From the NCBI GenBank assembly GCA_000503195.1, contig AYSC01000003.1:62001-126000 (forward strand): a stretch of DNA of 64,000 nt, read 5' to 3'. Under the pieces are notes generated by a model. The model was not told where the DNA came from and ran no database searches. It was given only the letters and a program-made list of their open reading frames with translations. Shown here piece after piece: positions 17,474-26,482 of the stretch. How positions within the stretch are numbered: the first letter of the stretch is position 1; the number at the start of each line of letters is the position of its first letter. The DNA is from Blastomonas sp. CACIA14H2 (GTDB lineage Bacteria; Pseudomonadota; Alphaproteobacteria; Sphingomonadales; Sphingomonadaceae). The translations under genes and the position numbers were made by a program.

Positions 17474-17623
17474 ATTCGCGCTTCGAGCGTCATTTAGTTG
17501 CACCAGCAACGGGCGGTTTGAAATTGTCAGTCACCGCCTGTCGCATGCCGGTCACTCGCGGCTTGTATTGCCGGGGGTAAAGGGCTAGGCGCGCCCGTGC
17601 ATTTGCACTGGAGGTTTGATCAA

Positions 17624-18649
17624 GTGGGTTATCGTGTTGCCGTTGTCGGCGCGACCGGAAATGTCGGTCGCGAAATGCTCGCCATCCTGGCAGAGCGCGA
17701 GTTTCCGATTGCCGAGATTGCGGCGGTCGCCTCGCCGCGCTCGACGGGATCGATGATCGAGTTCGGCGAAACCGGCAAGATGCTCAAGGTCCAGAATATC
17801 GAGCATTTCGATTTCACCGGCTGGGATATCGCGCTGTTCGCGGCAGGTTCGGCCGCGACCAAGATCTATGCGCCCAAGGCTGCCTCGCAGGGCTGTGTGG
17901 TGATCGACAATTCGTCGCTCTACCGCATGGAGCCCGACGTGCCGCTGATCGTGCCCGAAGTGAACCCCGATGCGATCGACGGCTATACGCAGCGCAACAT
18001 CATCGCCAACCCCAATTGCTCGACCGCGCAGCTGGTCGTCGCGCTCAAGCCGCTGCACGATGCCGCGACCATCAAGCGCGTCGTCGTCGCCACCTATCAG
18101 TCGGTGTCGGGCGCGGGCAAGGAAGGCATGGACGAACTGTTCGAGCAGTCGCGCAACATCTTTGTCGGCGACAGCGCCGAGCCCAAGAAGTTCACCAAGC
18201 AGATCGCGTTTAACATCATTCCGCATATCGACGTGTTCCTGGACGATGGATCGACCAAGGAAGAGTGGAAGATGGTGGTCGAGACCAAGAAGATCCTCGA
18301 CCCCAAGATCAAGCTGACCGCGACCTGCGTGCGCGTGCCGGTGTTCGTCGGCCATTCGGAAGCGGTGAATATCGAGTTCGAGAACGAGCTTTCCGCCGAG
18401 GATGCGCAGAAGATCCTGCGCGAGGCCCCGGGCATCATGCTCGTCGACAAGCGCGAGGACGGCGGATATGTGACGCCGGTCGAATGCGTCGGCGATGGCG
18501 CGACCTATATCAGCCGCGTGCGCGACGACAGCACGGTCGAGAACGGCATCTCGCTGTGGTGCGTTTCGGACAACCTCCGCAAGGGTGCCGCGCTCAACGC
18601 CGTCCAGATCGCCGAACTGCTCGGCCGCCGCCACCTCAAGAAGGGCTGA
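17624..18649 (+). CDS. asd: Aspartate-semialdehyde dehydrogenase
   Basis: Asd reduces aspartyl phosphate to aspartate semialdehyde for lysine, threonine, methionine and DAP. The 341-aa product starts GYRVAVVGATGNVGREML (NADP-binding), has the catalytic cysteine in NPNCSTAQLV and the substrate loop SVSGAGKEGMDEL. I chose the GTG at 17624 because GGAGG ends 9 bp upstream; an ATG at 17597 has no such site and would add nine unconserved residues. Confidence 0.96.
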   Translation: MGYRVAVVGATGNVGREMLAILAEREFPIAEIAAVASPRSTGSMIEFGETGKMLKVQNIEHFDFTGWDIALFAAGSAATKIYAPKAASQGCVVIDNSSLYRMEPDVPLIVPEVNPDAIDGYTQRNIIANPNCSTAQLVVALKPLHDAATIKRVVVATYQSVSGAGKEGMDELFEQSRNIFVGDSAEPKKFTKQIAFNIIPHIDVFLDDGSTKEEWKMVVETKKILDPKIKLTATCVRVPVFVGHSEAVNIEFENELSAEDAQKILREAPGIMLVDKREDGGYVTPVECVGDGATYISRVRDDSTVENGISLWCVSDNLRKGAALNAVQIAELLGRRHLKKG

Positions 18650-18655
18650 TATTGC

Positions 18656-18686
18656 CGGGACGGGAGGCGATGCGCCTTCCGTCCCG
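18656..18686. terminator. Hairpin between convergent asd and emrB-like gene
   Basis: A 14-bp stem with one G:T pair (CGGGACGG...CCGTCCCG with inner AGGCG/CGCCT, 3-nt loop) lies 7 bp after asd and just beyond the 3' end of the opposing efflux gene. No T tract is present, so it may act as a bidirectional terminator or mRNA end stabiliser. Confidence 0.5.
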
Positions 18687-18691
18687 CAGCC

Positions 18692-20278
18692 TCATTCCCC
18701 GATATGCATCGGCGCGCCGCCCATGTTTGCGGGGCGGCGCAGCAGGAGCAATAGCGGGATGGCGCACAGGTTGATCAGCATCATCGCGTGGAAATCGTCG
18801 ATATAAGCGACCATCGCGGCCTGGCGATTGACCTCGCCGTTGATCGCGACCATCGCCGCATCGCCGACCGAGCCCAGCCGACCGGCGACGCTCGAATCGA
18901 TGGCCGACAGCGAACTGTCGGTGATGTGCGCGGCGAGGTCGCCATGGCTGATCTGGATGTTGCGGCCGAGCAGCGCGGTCATCGCCGAGATGCCGACCGA
19001 GGCGCCGATGCTGCGCGACAGGTTGAGCAGGCTGGCCCCGTCGGTGCGATGGCGCGGCTGCAGCGTGGCGAACGCGGTCATGTTGAGCGGAATGAACACC
19101 AGCCCCATGCCCAGCCCCTGGACCAGCCCGGCGACCACCATCGGCTGCCAGCTCATCTCGAGCGACCAGCCGGTCATCATGTACAGCGAATAGCTGGAGA
19201 TCGAGGCACCGGTGACCATCAGATAGCGCGGATCGATCTTCGTCACCAGCCGGCCCGCAATCGCCATCGATACGAGAATCCCGAAACCGCGCGGCGCGAG
19301 CAGCAGGCCGGTGTCGAGCACGGTATAGCCGAACAGCTGCTGCATCATCGGCGGCAGCAGCGCCATGCTGGCGAACATCACCATGCCGACCACCAGCATG
19401 AACAGCAGGGCAGCGGACATGTTGGGATTGCCCAGCAGCGAGCGATCGAACAGCGGCTGCTTGCCCCAGACCATATGGACGGCGAACATCCACAGGCATG
19501 CGAGCGCGATCGCGCCTTCGATCAGGATTTCGGTGCTGTCCAGCCAGTCGAGTTGGGTCCCGCGGTCGAGCATCACCTGCAGGCTCGCCAGGCCCAGCGC
19601 CAGCATCGAAAAGCCGAACAGGTCGAAGCGCCGGTCGGTCTTGGGGCGGCTGGGCAGCAGCCATAGCATCAGGATGACCGTGATGATGCCCAGCGGCACG
19701 TTGATCAGGAACACCCAGCGCCAGTTGTAATTCTCGGTCAGCCAGCCGCCGATCACCGGCCCCATGATCGGCCCGACCATGATGCCCATGCCCCACAGCG
19801 CCATCGCCTTGGCCTGGCGGCTGGGTGCGTTGATGTCCATCAGCACCGTCTGCGACAGCGGACCGATGAACGCGGCACTGATCCCCTGAAAGGCGCGGAA
19901 CATCACCATCTCGCCCAGGCCCGTCGCCGCCCCGCAGAGCAGCGAGGACAGGGTGAAGGCGATCACCGCCCAGATGAACAGGTTGCGCGACCCGATGCGT
20001 TCGGCCAGCCAGCCGGTGATCGGGATGGCGATGGCCGAGGCGACGAGATAGCTGGTCAGCGCCCAGGTCACCGTTTCGGACGTCGCGCCCAGGCTCGATT
20101 CCATGTGCGGCAGCGCGACATTGGCGATGGTGGTGTCGAGGATCTGCATGATCGACGCCATCATCACCGCCAGCGTCAGTAGGCCGTGGTGCCTGACCGG
20201 CAGCATGGCGACATCGCCCGCGGCGATCGACGGCGGCGCAGGATAGCGGACAGGGGCAGGGGCGGCGCGGCTGGCCAT
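18692..20278 (-). CDS. emrB: DHA2-family multidrug efflux MFS transporter (EmrB type)
   Basis: A 528-aa protein with about 14 transmembrane segments. DHA2 motifs are visible: LDTTIANVALPHMESSLGAT near the N-terminus, TSYLVASAIAIPITGWLAERIG (motif A region) and GPIMGPVIGGWLTENYNWRW (motif C). It exports hydrophobic drugs across the inner membrane with the HlyD/EmrA adaptor encoded 6 bp upstream. No TolC gene is adjacent. Confidence 0.92.
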   Translation of the reverse strand: MASRAAPAPVRYPAPPSIAAGDVAMLPVRHHGLLTLAVMMASIMQILDTTIANVALPHMESSLGATSETVTWALTSYLVASAIAIPITGWLAERIGSRNLFIWAVIAFTLSSLLCGAATGLGEMVMFRAFQGISAAFIGPLSQTVLMDINAPSRQAKAMALWGMGIMVGPIMGPVIGGWLTENYNWRWVFLINVPLGIITVILMLWLLPSRPKTDRRFDLFGFSMLALGLASLQVMLDRGTQLDWLDSTEILIEGAIALACLWMFAVHMVWGKQPLFDRSLLGNPNMSAALLFMLVVGMVMFASMALLPPMMQQLFGYTVLDTGLLLAPRGFGILVSMAIAGRLVTKIDPRYLMVTGASISSYSLYMMTGWSLEMSWQPMVVAGLVQGLGMGLVFIPLNMTAFATLQPRHRTDGASLLNLSRSIGASVGISAMTALLGRNIQISHGDLAAHITDSSLSAIDSSVAGRLGSVGDAAMVAINGEVNRQAAMVAYIDDFHAMMLINLCAIPLLLLLRRPANMGGAPMHIGE

Positions 20279-20284
20279 CGCCGG

Positions 20285-21391
20285 TTACTTGCGCTCGCCG
20301 GTGTCGATCGTAACCTCGGCAGAGAGCCCTGCGATCAGCCTGCGGTCGGCGGGCTTGTCGAGCCGGATGCGCACGGGCACGCGCTGCGTCACCTTGACCC
20401 AGTTCCCGGTCGCATTCTGCGCGGGCAGCACAGAAAATTCCGCGCCGGTGCCCGCGCCGATACTCTCGACTTTGCCAGTGAGCTTGAGATCAGGATAGGC
20501 GTCGAGCTTCACCTCGGCAGGCTGGCCGACCCGCATGTGATCAAGATCGGTTTCCTTGAAATTGGCCTCGATCCAGCTGCGATCGTCGACCACCAAGGTC
20601 AATGCGGGCAGGCCGACGACCATCGCCTGGCCCTTCTGCAGCCGATCGGCCTGGACCACGCGGCCGCTGACCGGCGCGCGGACCACGGTTCGCGCGAGAT
20701 TGAGCGCGGCTGTTTCGCGGCGCACGCGCGCCTGCGCGATCGCGGGATTGACGCCGGGGACCGCGCTGCCAGTGGCGAGTTTCGCGCGGGCATCGGCGGC
20801 ATCGGCCTGCGCAGCCCGCAATTGCTCGCGCGCCATCTGCACGCGGCGTTCGGCCTCGTCGAGCCGGGCCTTGGTGGTGAAGCCGCGCGCCATCAGCGCC
20901 TGCTGCCGCTCCAGATCGATCCTGGCATAGTCGATCGCATCCTGCGCTGCGGCGATGCCGACGCCGGTCGAGCGTGCCTCGCTGGCGAGCGTCGCGACCG
21001 AGACTTCGGCCCCGGCGATATCGGCATCGGCCTGGCGCACCGCGAGCTCATAGGGCTGGGGATCGATGCGGAACAGCACGTCGCCCGCCTTCACCGCCAT
21101 GTTCTCGCGCACGCGCACGTCGATGATCGGCCCGCCGACCTCGGAGGTCACCGCGACCTTGTCCTGCTGGACATAGGCATTGTCGGTCGAGACATAGCGC
21201 CCGCCCGAGAGCCAGTAATAGCCGCCCGCCACCGCCAGCGCGAGCGGGACCGAGACCATGACCAGCGGCTTGAGCCACTTGCGCGGAGCCTTTTCAACAG
21301 GCTGCTGCGCGGCTGGAGGGGCGGCACTGGTAGGGGGATCGACTTCCACCATGTCCTCGCTCACCGATATGCGTTCGTCGCGGTCAAGCAT
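20285..21391 (-). CDS. emrA: HlyD-family periplasmic adaptor (EmrA type)
   Basis: A 368-aa membrane fusion protein. One transmembrane helix near residues 40-58 (WLKPLVMVSVPLALAVAGGY), a lipoyl half-motif VTSEVGGPIIDVRVRENMAV, a coiled-coil hairpin rich in Ala and Arg, and the second lipoyl part VRAPVSGRVVQADRLQKGQ. It bridges the EmrB pump to an outer-membrane channel. The gene overlaps marR by 8 bp, so the three genes form one operon. Confidence 0.92.
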   Translation of the reverse strand: MLDRDERISVSEDMVEVDPPTSAAPPAAQQPVEKAPRKWLKPLVMVSVPLALAVAGGYYWLSGGRYVSTDNAYVQQDKVAVTSEVGGPIIDVRVRENMAVKAGDVLFRIDPQPYELAVRQADADIAGAEVSVATLASEARSTGVGIAAAQDAIDYARIDLERQQALMARGFTTKARLDEAERRVQMAREQLRAAQADAADARAKLATGSAVPGVNPAIAQARVRRETAALNLARTVVRAPVSGRVVQADRLQKGQAMVVGLPALTLVVDDRSWIEANFKETDLDHMRVGQPAEVKLDAYPDLKLTGKVESIGAGTGAEFSVLPAQNATGNWVKVTQRVPVRIRLDKPADRRLIAGLSAEVTIDTGERK

Positions 21392-21818
21392 CGACGGCCT
21401 CCTTGCGCGAGAGATTGGCGCGGACGCGCTCGACCAGCCCGGCGAGCACCTGCCGCTCGTCCTCGCTAAGGCCAGAAAAGGCGTGATCTTCGACCCGCCG
21501 GGCTTCGATTTCGAGCTGGCGGATCAGTCCATCGGTCTTGTCGGTGAGATACAGGTTCCAGGCGCGCCGGTCATTGGGGTCGGGCTTGCGGCAAACCATG
21601 CCGCTGTCGGCGAGCCGGTCGATCATGCGCGACAGGGTGATCGGTTCAACCTCGAGCAGATCGGCGAGCTCGCTCTGGCGCATGCCGGGTTCGCGCTTCA
21701 GCCGCGCTACCGTCCGCCATTGCAGGCTGGTCATGCCAAGATCACGCAACATTCCATCGAGCGTCCGGCGGTAGAGCCGCGCGGTGTCGTTGAGGAGAAA
21801 GCCAACCGAGTCTGTCAT
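21384..21818 (-). CDS. MarR-family regulator of the efflux operon
   Basis: A 144-aa winged-helix protein (SLQWRTVARLKREPGMRQSE, LLEVEPITLSRMIDRLADSGMV, PDPNDRRAWNLYLTDK wing). As an EmrR/MarR-type repressor it probably senses efflux substrates and represses itself and emrAB. The ATG at 21818 is preferred to one at 21845 because the latter would lie inside the predicted -10 box and operator. Confidence 0.9.
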   Translation of the reverse strand: MTDSVGFLLNDTARLYRRTLDGMLRDLGMTSLQWRTVARLKREPGMRQSELADLLEVEPITLSRMIDRLADSGMVCRKPDPNDRRAWNLYLTDKTDGLIRQLEIEARRVEDHAFSGLSEDERQVLAGLVERVRANLSRKEAVDA

Positions 21819-21826
21819 GGCATGCG

Positions 21827-21850
21827 ATATAATAGCATATGACATTATAT
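21827..21850 (-). promoter_or_regulatory. Promoter/operator of the marR-emrAB operon
   Basis: Inverted repeat ATATAAT (21827-21833) and ATTATAT (21844-21850) with a 10-bp centre. On the reverse strand the distal half contains a perfect TATAAT -10 box (21844-21849). The element lies 9 bp before the chosen marR start, so binding of a MarR dimer there would block transcription. The -35 region is not well conserved. Confidence 0.6.
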
Positions 21851-21911
21851 GGAAGTGCAGTAATCACAATTCCGTTTGCGTAAAACGCAATCTTTTGGCA
21901 GTCTGTGTGAC

Positions 21912-22562
21912 ATGACACTGCAAGCCGATATCTTCTGGTCGTTCCGCTCGCCGTACAGCTATCTGGCGATGCGCCGTTATCGCGCGATGGAAGCGCAATA
22001 CGACCTCCAGCTCCACCTGCGCCCGGTCTATCCGCTGGCGGTGCGCGAGCCGACATTCTTCGAGCGCAATCATCCCGGCTGGCTGCGCTACACGCTGACC
22101 GACGTGTTCCGGCTGTCGCAATATCTGGGCATCGCCTTCTTCCCGCCCAATCCCGATCCTATCGTGCAGGACATGGCGACGCGGACGATCGCGGAAGACC
22201 AGCCCTATATCTACCGCATCACCCGCATGGGCCAGGCCGCCGCGCGCAAGGGCAAGAGCCTCGCCTTTTGCGACGAGGTGTCGCAACTGGTCTGGGGCGG
22301 CACCGCGAACTGGCACGAGGGCGATCATCTCAAGCACGCCGCCGAACGCGCCGGGCTCGACCTCGCCGAGCTCGATGCCATCGCCGCCTCGGACGCCGAA
22401 GCACTCGACGCTGAACTCGCCGCCAACCAGGAAGCGCTCGAAATGGCCGGGCACTGGGGCGTTCCGACACTGGTCTTCCAGGGCGAACCCTTTTTCGGCC
22501 AGGACCGGATCGATCTTGCCATCTGGCGCATGGAGCAGGCAGGCCTTAAAGAGCGGGAATGA
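21912..22562 (+). CDS. DsbA-family protein / 2-hydroxychromene-2-carboxylate isomerase-like
   Basis: A 216-aa thioredoxin-fold protein: DIFWSFRSPYSYLAMRRYR contains the S-P-Y in place of CxxC typical of HCCA isomerases and kappa-class GSTs, and GHWGVPTLVFQGEPFFGQDRID is the conserved cis-proline and C-terminal motif. Members isomerise 2-hydroxychromene-2-carboxylate or act as GSH-dependent isomerases; the real substrate is not evident. The start follows a short leader divergent from marR. It overlaps the next gene by 4 bp. Confidence 0.85.
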   Translation: MTLQADIFWSFRSPYSYLAMRRYRAMEAQYDLQLHLRPVYPLAVREPTFFERNHPGWLRYTLTDVFRLSQYLGIAFFPPNPDPIVQDMATRTIAEDQPYIYRITRMGQAAARKGKSLAFCDEVSQLVWGGTANWHEGDHLKHAAERAGLDLAELDAIAASDAEALDAELAANQEALEMAGHWGVPTLVFQGEPFFGQDRIDLAIWRMEQAGLKERE

Positions 22563-23326
22563 CCGCCACCGCCACCAGTATCACCACCACCCGCATCCGC
22601 TCCTTCGACGGCACCGAGCTCGCCGTGCACGAGACGGGGGAGGGGCGGCCGCTGCTGCTGCTGCACGGGCTGTTTTCGAGCGCGGAGACCAACTGGATCA
22701 AGTTCGGTCATGCCGCGAGGATCGCGGCGGCGGGCTATCGCGTGATCATGCCCGATCTGCGTGCGCATGGGCAAAGCGCGGCCCCGCATGATCCGGTGGC
22801 CTATCCGCATGACGTGCTGGTCGATGATGCGTTGTCGCTGATCGACACGCTCGGCCTCGACGATTTCGACCTGGGCGGCTTCTCGCTCGGCGCGCGGACC
22901 TCGGCCAAGCTGCTGGCGAGCGGGGTGACGCCGCGCAAGGCGATCCTGGCGGGCATGGGCTGGGAAGGGCTGACCGGCTGGGCCCGGCGGCGCGATTTCT
23001 TCGTCACCGCGATCGACCGGCGCGACGAGGTGAAGCGCGGCGACCCCCATTTCCTGGCGGTCGCTTTCATGAAGACGCAGGGCATCGATCCGGTGGCGGC
23101 GCGGCTGCTGCTCGACAGCTTCGGCAATGTCGATACCGATGCGCTGGTCGCGCGCGACGTGCCGGTGCTGGTGGTCTGCGGGGCGGACGACCAGGACAAC
23201 GGTTCGGCACCCGAGCTCGCGCGCCAGCTCAGGCATGCGACCTATCGCGAGATCAAGGGCACGCACATGTCGAGCGTGCTCGAGCCTGCGCTGGCCGAAG
23301 AGATCGTCGCGTTTCTCGCCACTTGA
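22559..23326 (+). CDS. Alpha/beta hydrolase
   Basis: A 255-aa cytoplasmic hydrolase. The oxyanion motif LLLHGLFSS, nucleophile elbow GFSLGAR (Ser), acid in VLVVCGADDQDNG and final His in IKGTHMSSV form a complete triad. It is translationally coupled (ATGA) to the DsbA/isomerase gene, which hints at a shared catabolic role, but no pathway can be named. Confidence 0.88.
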   Translation: MTATATSITTTRIRSFDGTELAVHETGEGRPLLLLHGLFSSAETNWIKFGHAARIAAAGYRVIMPDLRAHGQSAAPHDPVAYPHDVLVDDALSLIDTLGLDDFDLGGFSLGARTSAKLLASGVTPRKAILAGMGWEGLTGWARRRDFFVTAIDRRDEVKRGDPHFLAVAFMKTQGIDPVAARLLLDSFGNVDTDALVARDVPVLVVCGADDQDNGSAPELARQLRHATYREIKGTHMSSVLEPALAEEIVAFLAT

Positions 23327-23419
23327 TCTGCGGGACCGCGGGTGCGGGGTCAATGCAACAAATGTTAGTCTCAGCGGTAGTGCTGCCGATCGATCCTCCA
23401 GAATTCGAACGGCGACCGC

Positions 23420-24310
23420 ATGATCATACCCTCGACGCCCAGCGCCACGCGCATCCTTCAGGAGGTCTGGAAGCCGCTCAGCATCCTGTTCGTCTGGGAC
23501 GTGGTGGTCACGGTCGTCTACTTCTTCCTGCCGTTCAAGGCGCCGGGCCTGCCGCTGACCATCTTCGGTTCGGCGCTGGCGCTGTTCCTGGGATTCCGGG
23601 ATAACGCCGCCTATGCCCGCTGGTGGGAAGGGCGGGTGCTGTGGGGGCAGATGATCAACGCCTCGCGCAGCCTCGCGCGCGCGGCGCTGGCGTTCATCGA
23701 TGACGACGACCCCGCCGCACGCGGCATCCGGCGCGACATCGTCATCCGCCAGATTGCCTTTGTCCACGCGCTGCGCGCCGCGCTGCGGCGGCAGAACGAC
23801 TGTCCGGACCTTGAGCGGCTGCTGTCCGACGAAGAGGTCCATCTGGTCAAGCAGCGGCGCAACGTGCCCAATGCGATCCATGACGGAACCGGCCAGCTGG
23901 TCGCCCATGCCCAGCGCACCGGCCAGATCGATACCATCCAGCAGGCGCAGATCGAGGCGGTGCTGGTCGATATCTCTAACGCGCAGGGCGGCATGGAGCG
24001 GATCAAGAACACGCCGCTGCCGATGCAGTACCGCTTCTTCCCCGCATTGTTCACGCGGATCTTCTGCATCCTGCTGCCCATCGGGCTGGTCGAGACGCTG
24101 GGCATCGCAACGCCGGTCGGATCGACCATGGCGGGCCTGATGTTCCTGGCGATCCTGCAGATCGGCGAGGATCTGGTCGATCCGTTCGCGAACAGCGTGC
24201 ACGATGTGCCCTTGAGCGCGATGTGTCGCACGATCGAGATCGACCTGCTCCAGGCGCTGGGCGATCCAGCGCCAGAGCCGCTCGCCGAGGTGAAGGGCGT
24301 GCTGTGGTAA
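23420..24310 (+). CDS. Bestrophin-family membrane protein (YneE type)
   Basis: A 296-aa protein with four hydrophobic segments. The bestrophin/UPF0187 features are LPLTIFGSALALFLGFRDNAAYARWWEGR and a later helical hairpin with MPLPMQYRFFPALFTRIF-like sequence (here TPLPMQYRFF). Bacterial homologues form pentameric channels in the inner membrane. Likely monocistronic. Confidence 0.9.
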   Translation: MIIPSTPSATRILQEVWKPLSILFVWDVVVTVVYFFLPFKAPGLPLTIFGSALALFLGFRDNAAYARWWEGRVLWGQMINASRSLARAALAFIDDDDPAARGIRRDIVIRQIAFVHALRAALRRQNDCPDLERLLSDEEVHLVKQRRNVPNAIHDGTGQLVAHAQRTGQIDTIQQAQIEAVLVDISNAQGGMERIKNTPLPMQYRFFPALFTRIFCILLPIGLVETLGIATPVGSTMAGLMFLAILQIGEDLVDPFANSVHDVPLSAMCRTIEIDLLQALGDPAPEPLAEVKGVLW

Positions 24311-24388
24311 GGCGTTGAATGCGCTTGACCTGACCCGGTGGCAGGCCCAATCCTGCTGGGCATAAACCGATATTCAGGGTGCTCCAAC

Positions 24389-26224
24389 ATGATCCTTCGC
24401 ACGTCGCTTGCCGCGTTGGCCTTTGCGCTGGCCGTCCCCACCGCTGCCCTGGCCGAAGAGGCCGCTCCGCAGACCTCTGCTGCCAGACCGACCGCTGCCG
24501 ATGCCGAGGCCTTTGTCGCGGCGGCCGAGAAGGAGGGCTATGAATATTCGGTCTCGGCGGGCCGGGTGTTCTGGATCAACTCGACCTATCTGACCGACGA
24601 TACCAACGCGCTCGCCGCCGAGGTCGGGGCCAAGGGCACCGAGATGCAGGTGCGCTTCGCGCTCGAAGCCGCGAAGTACAAGGACGTTCCGGGCCTGAGC
24701 GAAGAGACCCGGCGCAAGCTCGACAAGCTGCGCGGCGGCATCGTGCTGCCTGCGCCGACCACCGAGGGTGCCGCAGCCGAGCTCAACACCATCGCGACCG
24801 AGCTGCAGTCGATCTACGGCAAGGGCAAGGGCACGCTCGATGGCAAGCCGGTCAACGGATCGGACATCGAGGCGGCGATGGGCGAGGTGCGCGACCCGGC
24901 GAAGCTCAAGGAAATGTGGGTGAGCTGGCACGACAATGTCGGTGCGCCGATGAAGGACGATTATGCGCGCATGGTCGATATTGCCAACCAGGGCGCGCGC
25001 GAGCTGGGCTTCAAGAATGTCGGCGCCATGTGGCGCGGCCAGTATGACATGAGCGCCGACGAGTTCGCCGCGCTGACCGAAAAGCTGTGGCAGCAGGTCA
25101 AGCCGCTCTATGACGACCTGCACTGCTACACGCGTACCAAGCTCAACGAGAAATATGGCGATGCGGTGCAGCCCGAGACCGGCCCGATCCGCGCCGACCT
25201 GCTCGGCAACATGTGGGCGCAGGAATGGGGCAATATCTACGACATCGTCGCCCCGGCGGGCGCGGGCGATATCGGCTATGACGTGACCCAGTTGCTCGAG
25301 GCCAAGGCGTACGACCCGCTCAAGATGGTGAAGGGCGGCGAGTCGTTCTTCTCGTCGCTGGGCTTTGCGCCGCTGCCCGAGACCTTCTGGCAGCGTTCGC
25401 AGTTCGTCAAGCCGCAGGACCGTGAGGTGGTTTGCCACGCATCCGCCTGGGATATCGACAACAAAGACGATATCCGCATCAAGATGTGCATCAAGGTGAA
25501 TGCCGATGACTTCACCACGATCCATCACGAGCTGGGGCACAATTACTACCAGCGCGCCTATAACAAGCAGGATCCCCTGCACCTCGACGGTGCCAACGAT
25601 GGCTTTCACGAGGCGATCGGCGACATGATCGCGCTGTCGATCACGCCCGATTACCTCGTCGAGATCGGTCTGCTCGACAAGGCCAAGGTGCCGGGCGCAG
25701 ACAAGGACCTGGGGCTGCTGCTGCGCCAGGGAATGGACAAGCTGGCCTTCCTGCCGTTCGGTCTGCTGGTCGATCGCTGGCGCTGGGGCGTGTTCGACGG
25801 CAGCATCAAGCCCGCCGGTTACAACGACGCCTGGACGGCGCTACGCCTGCAATATCAGGGCATCGTGCCGCCCGCCGACCGTCCGGCCAATGCCTTCGAC
25901 CCCGGCGCGAAATACCACATCCCCGGGAACACGCCTTATACCCGCTACTTCCTCGCGCGCATCCTGCAGTTCCAGTTCTACAAGGCGGCGTGCGACATCG
26001 CCGGCTGGAAGGGCCCGCTGCACCGCTGCAGCTTCTACGGCAACAAGGAGGTCGGCAACCGGCTGAACGCGATGCTTGAGATGGGGGCGTCCAAGCCCTG
26101 GCCCGATGCGCTCGAAGCGTTCACCGGTTCGCGCGAGATGGATGGCACCGCGCTGGTCGAGTATTTCGCGCCGCTGCAGACCTGGCTCAAGGAACAGAAC
26201 AAGGGCAAGCAGTGCGGCTGGTGA
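24389..26224 (+). CDS. Secreted M2-family peptidyl-dipeptidase A (ACE-like)
   Basis: A 611-aa zinc dipeptidyl carboxypeptidase with a signal peptide (ILRTSLAALAFALAVPTAALA). The zinc motif HHELGHN in TTIHHELGHNYYQRAY and the downstream NDGFHEAIGDM that supplies the third ligand (Glu) are intact. It should cleave C-terminal dipeptides in the periplasm. The ATG at 24389 gives the signal peptide directly. The last codons (EQNKGKQCGW) lie in a sequence that is duplicated 116 bp downstream. Confidence 0.93.
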   Translation: MILRTSLAALAFALAVPTAALAEEAAPQTSAARPTAADAEAFVAAAEKEGYEYSVSAGRVFWINSTYLTDDTNALAAEVGAKGTEMQVRFALEAAKYKDVPGLSEETRRKLDKLRGGIVLPAPTTEGAAAELNTIATELQSIYGKGKGTLDGKPVNGSDIEAAMGEVRDPAKLKEMWVSWHDNVGAPMKDDYARMVDIANQGARELGFKNVGAMWRGQYDMSADEFAALTEKLWQQVKPLYDDLHCYTRTKLNEKYGDAVQPETGPIRADLLGNMWAQEWGNIYDIVAPAGAGDIGYDVTQLLEAKAYDPLKMVKGGESFFSSLGFAPLPETFWQRSQFVKPQDREVVCHASAWDIDNKDDIRIKMCIKVNADDFTTIHHELGHNYYQRAYNKQDPLHLDGANDGFHEAIGDMIALSITPDYLVEIGLLDKAKVPGADKDLGLLLRQGMDKLAFLPFGLLVDRWRWGVFDGSIKPAGYNDAWTALRLQYQGIVPPADRPANAFDPGAKYHIPGNTPYTRYFLARILQFQFYKAACDIAGWKGPLHRCSFYGNKEVGNRLNAMLEMGASKPWPDALEAFTGSREMDGTALVEYFAPLQTWLKEQNKGKQCGW

Positions 26225-26359
26225 GCGCGGCCACCCGCCGCTGAACCATCATCACGGGCAAGGGCAGGCTGCGCGGTCTCTGGACCGCGCGTCTGCTCGC
26301 CCGAGCATCACAGAACAAGGGCAAGCAGCGCGGCTGAAAAGCCGCTCCGCTTGCCCTTG
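26194..26359. repeat. Duplicated M2-peptidase 3' end with two hairpins
   Basis: The 27-bp segment 26194-26220, which includes the last coding triplets, recurs at 26310-26336 with a single mismatch. Between and after the copies are hairpins: GCGCGGTC-TCTG-GACCGCGC (26271-26290), and an extended one at 26316-26359 with outer arms CAAGGGCAAGC/GCTTGCCCTTG and an inner GCGGCT-GAAA-AGCCGC. The second could terminate peptidase transcription, although no T tract follows. Confidence 0.7.
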
Positions 26360-26482
26360 GTACTGCATGGAGTGTAAGATTTGGGGCCTGTCTTCCTGAA
26401 GCGGGGGGCGCCTCTATCTGGAAAACAGGCCCCGAGGCACCGCGCGTGAGGGAATCGCGCGCTGCGCCTGACCCGGCGTCAA

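Noticed and set aside
17597-17623. ATG start for asd
   Set aside because: The GTG at 17624 has GGAGG 9 bp upstream and begins exactly at the conserved nucleotide-binding sequence.
22325-24202. A 625-codon minus-strand frame across the hydrolase and bestrophin genes
   Set aside because: Plus-strand genes there carry complete catalytic and membrane motifs; the minus frame has no motif.
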